Source: Streptomyces sp. SID4985
GTDB taxonomy: Bacteria > Actinomycetota > Actinomycetes > Streptomycetales > Streptomycetaceae
Reading direction: 5' to 3'
Assembly: GCF_009863025.1 (NCBI RefSeq)
Contig: NZ_WWIR01000223.1
Span: forward strand, 1-36,811
Length of the DNA: 36,811 nucleotides
Below the pieces are notes generated by a model that was given only the letters and a program-made list of their open reading frames with translations, was not told the DNA's origin and did no database searches. This document shows positions 32,614 through 36,811 of this stretch, one piece after another. The position numbers were made by a program, and so were the translations under genes. The first letter of the stretch is position 1. Each line of letters begins with the position of its first letter.

Positions 32614-33627
32614 ATGCCGACCGACCTGCAAGCCCCGGGCGACATAGGCCGCCGCACCGCACCCGGCGGCGACGACGCCCGCCGCGAACGAATAGACGTC
32701 CACCACCACTACACCGCCCCCGAATGGGTGCGGTGGGCCGAGGAGAACGGCATGGTGGACCGGGACAAACTGCCGCCGTGGACCCGGTGGGACGAGACCG
32801 CCGCGCTGGACCTGATGGACCGGACCGGCACCCGTACGAGCGTCCTCACCGTGGCCATGCTGGGACGCTCCAAGGAGGCGGCGGCACGCAAGGAGAGCGC
32901 GCGGGTCTCGCTCGACGCCGCCGGTGCCCTCGCGGCCAGGCACTCCGGCCGCTTCGCCTTCTTCACGCCCGTCTTCCTCGACGACCCCGAGCTCTCCCGC
33001 TGGTCCGTCTCCCACGGGATGGACGAGCTCGGGGCCGTCGGCGTCAGCGCGCGCACCAGTACGGGCGAGACGTACCTCGGCGATCCCGCGCTCGACCCCC
33101 TCATGGCGGAACTCGACGAACGCGGCGCGGTGATCAGCACGCACCCCATGCAGGTGGCCACGTCCGGCGGCCCCCAGGGCGTACCGCCGTTCGTGTGCGA
33201 CTTCCTCATGGACACCACGCGCGCCGCCCTGAGCCTGATCATGAACGGCACGCTGGACCGCTTCCCCCGGCTCACCTTCATCCTCCCGCACGGCGGCGGG
33301 TACCTCCCGTACATCGCGGGCCGGATCGAGGTCTTCGGCCGTCAGCTCGTCCCCGCCGTCGACCCCGGCCGCGTCCGCGACTACCTGCACCGCTTCTACT
33401 ACGACACGGCGGCGCCGATGTCCCCTTCGGCCACGCCCACGCTGCTGGCCGCGGCGGGTTCCTCCCGGATCCTGTATGGGAGCGACTGGCCGCCCACCCC
33501 CACGCGTGTGGTCACGGAGGTGACCGCCCCCGCGCTGGACGCGGACCCCGCCCTCGGCGACCTGGAGCGCGGCCACATCAACCGCGCGAACGCCCTGCGT
33601 CTGCTGCCCACGCTCGCTCGTACCTGA
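32614..33627 (+). CDS. Amidohydrolase-superfamily (ACMSD-type) decarboxylase or hydrolase
   Basis: 337 residues, ATG at 32614 with AGGGAG upstream. The metal ligands of the amidohydrolase_2 group are visible: IDVHHHY (His30, His32 region), a His in ISTHPMQV, a His in FILPHGGGYLP, and the Asp in ILYGSDWPPT. This pattern is that of ACMSD and gamma-resorcylate/o-pyrocatechuate-type decarboxylases, which act on aromatic or muconate carboxylates. With the monooxygenase just upstream, a decarboxylation of a hydroxylated aromatic acid is plausible. A long hairpin follows at 33665-33712. Family sure; substrate inferred. Confidence 0.88.
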   Translation: MPTDLQAPGDIGRRTAPGGDDARRERIDVHHHYTAPEWVRWAEENGMVDRDKLPPWTRWDETAALDLMDRTGTRTSVLTVAMLGRSKEAAARKESARVSLDAAGALAARHSGRFAFFTPVFLDDPELSRWSVSHGMDELGAVGVSARTSTGETYLGDPALDPLMAELDERGAVISTHPMQVATSGGPQGVPPFVCDFLMDTTRAALSLIMNGTLDRFPRLTFILPHGGGYLPYIAGRIEVFGRQLVPAVDPGRVRDYLHRFYYDTAAPMSPSATPTLLAAAGSSRILYGSDWPPTPTRVVTEVTAPALDADPALGDLERGHINRANALRLLPTLART

Positions 33628-33664
33628 GCGCGCCCGGGGCACGCACGCGGGTCACCACACCCCG

Positions 33665-33712
33665 CAGTGTCCCTTCGTACCGCTCACGGGGGAGCGGCGC
33701 GAAGGGGCACTG
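33665..33712 (+). terminator. Hairpin after the amidohydrolase gene
   Basis: CAGTG (33665) to CACTG (33712) folds into an about 21-bp stem with a few mismatches or G-U pairs and an ACGGG-type loop, followed by T-rich TTCTGTTC. It starts 38 bases past the stop codon. Confidence 0.7.
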
Positions 33713-33749
33713 TTCTGTTCACGGAAAACGAATCCGGGAAGGAAAGACA

Positions 33750-34007
33750 ATGCCGCAAGCGGAAGAAGAAGTGAGGCCCGTCGACGCGATCGATACGGGG
33801 GCTCGGCGTCGAACTCCCGTCGGTGTACTGCGTTCCACGGTGGGACAGACCAATCTGGTCCCGGTCCTTCTGGTCCTCACCGTCATGATGGTGGCCCTGT
33901 GGCTCATGGGAATGCCCTTCCTCCAGGCCCTGACCATTTCGACCGCGCTGAAGATCTCGATGGTTCTTTTCGCGGCGCGCCGACTGCCCTCCGCGTCGAA
34001 GGGCTGA
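33750..34007 (+). CDS. 85-residue membrane protein of unknown function
   Basis: ATG at 33750, with AAGGA at 33739-33743 giving a good ribosome-binding site. The N-terminal 35 residues are charged and cytoplasmic-like (PQAEEEVRPVDAID, TGARRRTP). They are followed by two hydrophobic stretches, LVPVLLVLTVMMVALWLMG and FLQALTISTALKISMVLFA, and a short basic tail RRLPSASKG, so a small two-segment membrane protein is likely. Strong hairpins at both ends imply a separate, well-insulated unit. I recognise no family. Its place between a decarboxylase and an exporter suggests a link to the same compound, but this is only positional. Confidence 0.7.
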   Translation: MPQAEEEVRPVDAIDTGARRRTPVGVLRSTVGQTNLVPVLLVLTVMMVALWLMGMPFLQALTISTALKISMVLFAARRLPSASKG

Positions 34008-34013
34008 CGCGTC

Positions 34014-34048
34014 CGAAATCCGGGCGGCTCAGGGCCGCCCGGATTTCG
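34014..34048. terminator. 15-bp perfect hairpin, bidirectional terminator
   Basis: CGAAATCCGGGCGGC (34014-34028) pairs fully with 34034-34048 across a 5-base loop. It lies between the convergent small membrane protein gene (stop 34007) and the exporter gene (stop 34066). Confidence 0.85.
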
Positions 34049-34065
34049 CATTCCCCGCCCGGATA

Positions 34066-35568
34066 TCAGACTCCCTGACCCGCCTTCTCGCCCGCCCCGC
34101 TCTCCCCCACGCCGTCCCACGGCGTCACCGCGGGGCCGTCGTCGTCCGGATGCTCCCGGCGCTCGCGCAGATCCGCCACGGCCAGGGCGAGGGCGACGAG
34201 GATGATGGCCACGGCGGTGAGCAGCCCGAGCTGGAGGGCCGTCGTGGCGCGGCCGTGGTTGGCGAGGTGCGCGAAGTACACGGCGCCGACCACCGCGATG
34301 CCCACGGACGAGCCGATGCGCTGGCCGGTCTGCATCACTCCGCCGGCCGCACCGGCCCGTCGTACCGGCACGAGCGTGAGGGTGAGGGTCGTGTTGGGCG
34401 AGACCGTGAGCCCGGAGCCGATCCCGCCGATGAGCAGCGGCAGCGCCATGGCCCAGCCCACGCCCTCGCCGGGCACCAGCTGAACGGCAAGGACCACGCC
34501 CAGCAGCCCGAGGGCCACCCCGCTCAGGCCGATGACGACCAGGCCGCGGCCGTAGCGCATCACCAGCCGTCCCCCGAAGGCCGCGCCGACCGCCGAGGCG
34601 GCCGCGAACGGCAGGATCGTCACTCCGGCGGCGAGGGGGCTGTATCCCACGGAGTTCTGCAGGAACAGCGACAGGACGAAGAAGATCGTGGTGAGCCCGC
34701 CGAAGAACGTGAGGCTGATCAGGGTGCCGAGCGTGAAGGAGCGCAGGGAGAAGAGCCCGAGGTCGACCAGCGGAGCGTCGCCCCGGCGGTCCCGGTTCCG
34801 CTCCCACATCCAGAAGGCGCCCAGCAGCAGTGCGCCCACCGGGAGCAGCAGCCACTTCGCCCGTCCCTGCCATTGCTGTTCCTGGACCAGGGGAAGCAGC
34901 AGGGCGAGCACGCCCGCGCCGAGGAGCAGTACGCCGACCGGATCGAACTTCTCCCGCTTTCCGCTCGGCACCGGGAGGCGGGGCAGCAGCCGGTGCCCGG
35001 CGACGAGGGCGGCCACGCCGATGGGCACGTTGACGAAGAACACCCAGCGCCAGCCGTCGTCCGTGCCGGACGCGTGGAGCAGCAGTCCGCCCGCGAGCGG
35101 GCCCACGGCGGTGGACACGGCGATGACGCTGCCATGGAAACCGAAGGCCCGGGCCCGTTCGGCACCTTGGAACATTTGCTGGATCAGCCCCGAGGTCTGC
35201 GGTGCGACCACACCGGCGGCCGCGCCCTGGATCATCCGGAACACCACCAGCCACGCGGGACCGGGGGCGAGACCGCACGCCATGGACGCGGCCGTGAACA
35301 CGCCGAGGCCGATCAGCAGCGCCTGGCGGCGCCCCCGCAGGTCACCCAGCCGTCCCGCCGGTGCGAGCGCGAGCCCGAAGGCGAGGGCGTACCCGGACAC
35401 CACCCAGGACTGGGTGGCTTCGGAGGCACCCAGCCCACGCTCCATGGAAGGCAGAGCCACGTTCACGATCGAGACGTCGAGCAGGGAGATGAAGCCCGCG
35501 GTCAGACAGACCCCGAGTGCTTTCCACCGCCGGTCGTCGAGAGCGGGCCGGTCCGTTTCTGTGGTCAT
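34066..35568 (-). CDS. MFS multidrug exporter, DHA2 (EmrB/QacA) type
   Basis: 500 residues, ATG at 35568. About 14 membrane segments; the first carries FISLLDVSIVNVALPSM, the DHA2 signature Asp-containing helix. Motif A is GRLGDLRGRRQ, followed by FRMIQGAAAGVVAPQ. The C-terminal tail is acidic and soluble. Such proton antiporters export drugs or natural products. Its position opposite the tailoring enzymes fits export of their product or substrate. No convincing Shine-Dalgarno precedes the ATG, so it may be leaderless. It is divergent from the SMI1/KNR4-like gene; a TetR gene lies nearby and could control it. Confidence 0.93.
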   Translation of the reverse strand: MTTETDRPALDDRRWKALGVCLTAGFISLLDVSIVNVALPSMERGLGASEATQSWVVSGYALAFGLALAPAGRLGDLRGRRQALLIGLGVFTAASMACGLAPGPAWLVVFRMIQGAAAGVVAPQTSGLIQQMFQGAERARAFGFHGSVIAVSTAVGPLAGGLLLHASGTDDGWRWVFFVNVPIGVAALVAGHRLLPRLPVPSGKREKFDPVGVLLLGAGVLALLLPLVQEQQWQGRAKWLLLPVGALLLGAFWMWERNRDRRGDAPLVDLGLFSLRSFTLGTLISLTFFGGLTTIFFVLSLFLQNSVGYSPLAAGVTILPFAAASAVGAAFGGRLVMRYGRGLVVIGLSGVALGLLGVVLAVQLVPGEGVGWAMALPLLIGGIGSGLTVSPNTTLTLTLVPVRRAGAAGGVMQTGQRIGSSVGIAVVGAVYFAHLANHGRATTALQLGLLTAVAIILVALALAVADLRERREHPDDDGPAVTPWDGVGESGAGEKAGQGV

Positions 35569-35746
35569 GCGATCACGCTATGCAGGTGGGACCGGTCGCA
35601 CCAGCGGGGAAGGGGAGGCGGGGTGCCGTGAGGCGTGCCGGGGAGGCCGTGTCTTCACCAGCGGTTGTCTGCGACGGGGGCGGTGAGTGGTGGGCCCGGC
35701 CGTGGCCCTACGGTTCACTTCTGTTCACTCGGAGGTCGAATCAGGC

Positions 35747-36172
35747 ATGTGGATCGAAACTGTCGCGGCGCTGCCCGGCAAGGCTGTCTTCCAGTCCCCC
35801 GCAGCGGAGTCGTCCCTGACCCGCTGCGCCGCTGTCCTCGGCCGTCCGCTGCCCGCCGACCTCGTCGCTCTCCTGCGCGAGAGCGACGGCATCGAGGGCG
35901 AGTACGGAGACGGGATCGTCTGGTCGGCCGAGCGCATCGCGTCCGAGAACCGGAGCCTGCGCGAGAACGCCGATTTCCGGTTCCTCCACATGCCGTTCGA
36001 GCCGCTGCTCTTCTTCGCGGACGCGGGGAACGGCGACCTGTTCGCGCTTCTCTCCGCGATCGACCGGCCGGACGTCTTCGTGTGGGACCACGAGACCGAC
36101 AGCCGCACCTGGGTCGCTCCGAACCTGGCCACGTATCTCGAATGGTGGCTGACCGGGCGGATCGAGGCGTAG
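35747..36172 (+). CDS. SMI1/KNR4 family protein
   Basis: 141 residues, ATG at 35747, GGAGG at 35731-35735. The fold order matches SMI1/KNR4: an early helix (SSLTRCAAVLGRPLPADLVALLRESDG), Gly/acidic strand IEGEYGDGIVWS, PFEPLLFFADAGNGDLFAL, VFVWDHETDSRTWV and a final helix LATYLEWWLTGRIE. Short intracellular proteins of this superfamily are often immunity proteins of polymorphic toxins or regulators of unknown role. No toxin gene is adjacent. It converges with the TetR gene, separated by 19 bases. Confidence 0.85.
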   Translation: MWIETVAALPGKAVFQSPAAESSLTRCAAVLGRPLPADLVALLRESDGIEGEYGDGIVWSAERIASENRSLRENADFRFLHMPFEPLLFFADAGNGDLFALLSAIDRPDVFVWDHETDSRTWVAPNLATYLEWWLTGRIEA

Positions 36173-36191
36173 CAGCTCGTCCCGGACTCCC

Positions 36192-36811
36192 TCAGCCGGA
36201 GCCGGGCACCGTGACCGGCAGGCCCGCCAGGTTCAGCTCGCCCGGTGGTGGCAGGGGGCCGTGCTGCGGGGCCGGGCGGAAGGAGTCGAGGAGGTAGGCG
36301 ACCAGGCGCGCCGATGCCGCCGGGTCCTCGGGGAGGGCGGCGACCAGGCCGCCATGGGACAGCAGGACGACGGCCAGGTCGGAGACGTGGAAGTCGGCGC
36401 GGAGGGCGCCTGCGGCCTGTGCTCTGCGGATCAGGGTGGACAGGGCCTGCTCGGCCTCGGAGCGGGCCTCGGCGTGTTCCCGGGCGCGGTCCGGGAAGGC
36501 CGCGAGGAACGCCGCCGGGAAGCCGCGCTCCTCGCGCTGGAGGCGGCACAGTTCCACCACCAGGCGACGGAAACCGCGCCCCGCGTCCGGGTCGGCCACC
36601 GCCTCCGCGAACACCCCCGCGCACGCTGCGATTTGGTGCGCGAAGGCCCCTCCGACCAGGTCGTCCCGGGTCGGGAAGTGGCGGTACAGCGTCGCCACGC
36701 CCACCCCGGCCCGGCGGGCCACCGTCGCCATCGGGGCGTCGATGCCGTGCTCGGCGAAGACCTCGCGCGCGGCGGCCAGGATGCGGCGGCGGTTGCGGCG
36801 GGCGTCCAGCC
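36192..36811 (-). CDS. TetR/AcrR-family regulator (5' end outside the window)
   Basis: The stop is at 36192-36194 and the frame continues open to the window edge, so the gene start lies beyond 36811. The visible part begins RRNRRRILAAAREVFAEHG, then PMATVARRAGVGVATLYRHFPTRDDLV, a typical TetR helix-turn-helix. About 150 residues of helical ligand-binding domain follow (LLSHGGLVAALPED near the C-terminal end). Such regulators often repress a nearby exporter, and the DHA2 gene two genes away is a candidate. This is positional inference. Confidence 0.92.
   Translation of the reverse strand, partial: LDARRNRRRILAAAREVFAEHGIDAPMATVARRAGVGVATLYRHFPTRDDLVGGAFAHQIAACAGVFAEAVADPDAGRGFRRLVVELCRLQREERGFPAAFLAAFPDRAREHAEARSEAEQALSTLIRRAQAAGALRADFHVSDLAVVLLSHGGLVAALPEDPAASARLVAYLLDSFRPAPQHGPLPPPGELNLAGLPVTVPGSG

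Noticed and set aside
29316..35568. A full polyketide or non-ribosomal peptide cluster
   Set aside because: Only tailoring-type and export genes are present; no ketosynthase, acyl carrier, adenylation or terpene synthase motif was found.

Overview
The window comes from a high-GC actinomycete, almost certainly a Streptomyces or close relative. The evidence is the strong G/C bias at third codon positions, frequent GTG and TTG starts, Tat-like and lipoprotein export signals, and the many Streptomyces-type families. All calls were made by eye from the sequence; no database search was run.

1-9.8 kb is an accessory 'graveyard'. It holds a truncated IS3-type transposase, at least four decayed pieces of other transposases, two short-chain dehydrogenase (SDR) relics and a possible kinase stub. 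A few intact genes sit among them: a VOC protein, a conserved hypothetical, an ADP-ribosylglycohydrolase, a SAM methyltransferase, a secreted SLT-domain transglycosylase with a structured leader, an isochorismatase-like protein lacking its cysteine, and a hypothetical.

9.9-28 kb is a coherent galactoside island. Eleven genes on the minus strand run from an ABC sugar importer (binding protein and two permeases) through a GH36 alpha-galactosidase, an SDR sugar dehydrogenase, a GntR/FCD regulator, a galactonate dehydratase, an aldose epimerase, a KDPG/KDPGal-type aldolase, an SMP-30 lactonase and a PfkB keto-deoxy-sugar kinase. Many neighbours overlap by ATGA, GTGA or TGATG. Together they supply every step of an oxidative (De Ley-Doudoroff) route: galactoside -> galactose -> galactonolactone -> galactonate -> 2-keto-3-deoxygalactonate -> its 6-phosphate -> pyruvate and glyceraldehyde-3-phosphate. 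Just upstream lie a secreted GH27 alpha-galactosidase with a C-terminal lectin-like propeller and, divergent from it, a very large secreted GH2 enzyme carrying an unusual insertion of two permuted discoidin units. A shared AT-rich block with a -35 box precedes both the importer operon and the GH27 gene, and two LacI-type operators precede the GH2 gene.

28.2-36.8 kb holds a secreted endonuclease/exonuclease/phosphatase-fold enzyme. It is followed by a small tailoring or detoxification set: cytochrome P450, divergent FAD aromatic monooxygenase, ACMSD-type amidohydrolase/decarboxylase, an 85-residue membrane protein and a DHA2-type MFS exporter. A SMI1/KNR4-like protein and a TetR regulator that runs off the window end complete it. 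Several long hairpins mark unit boundaries.
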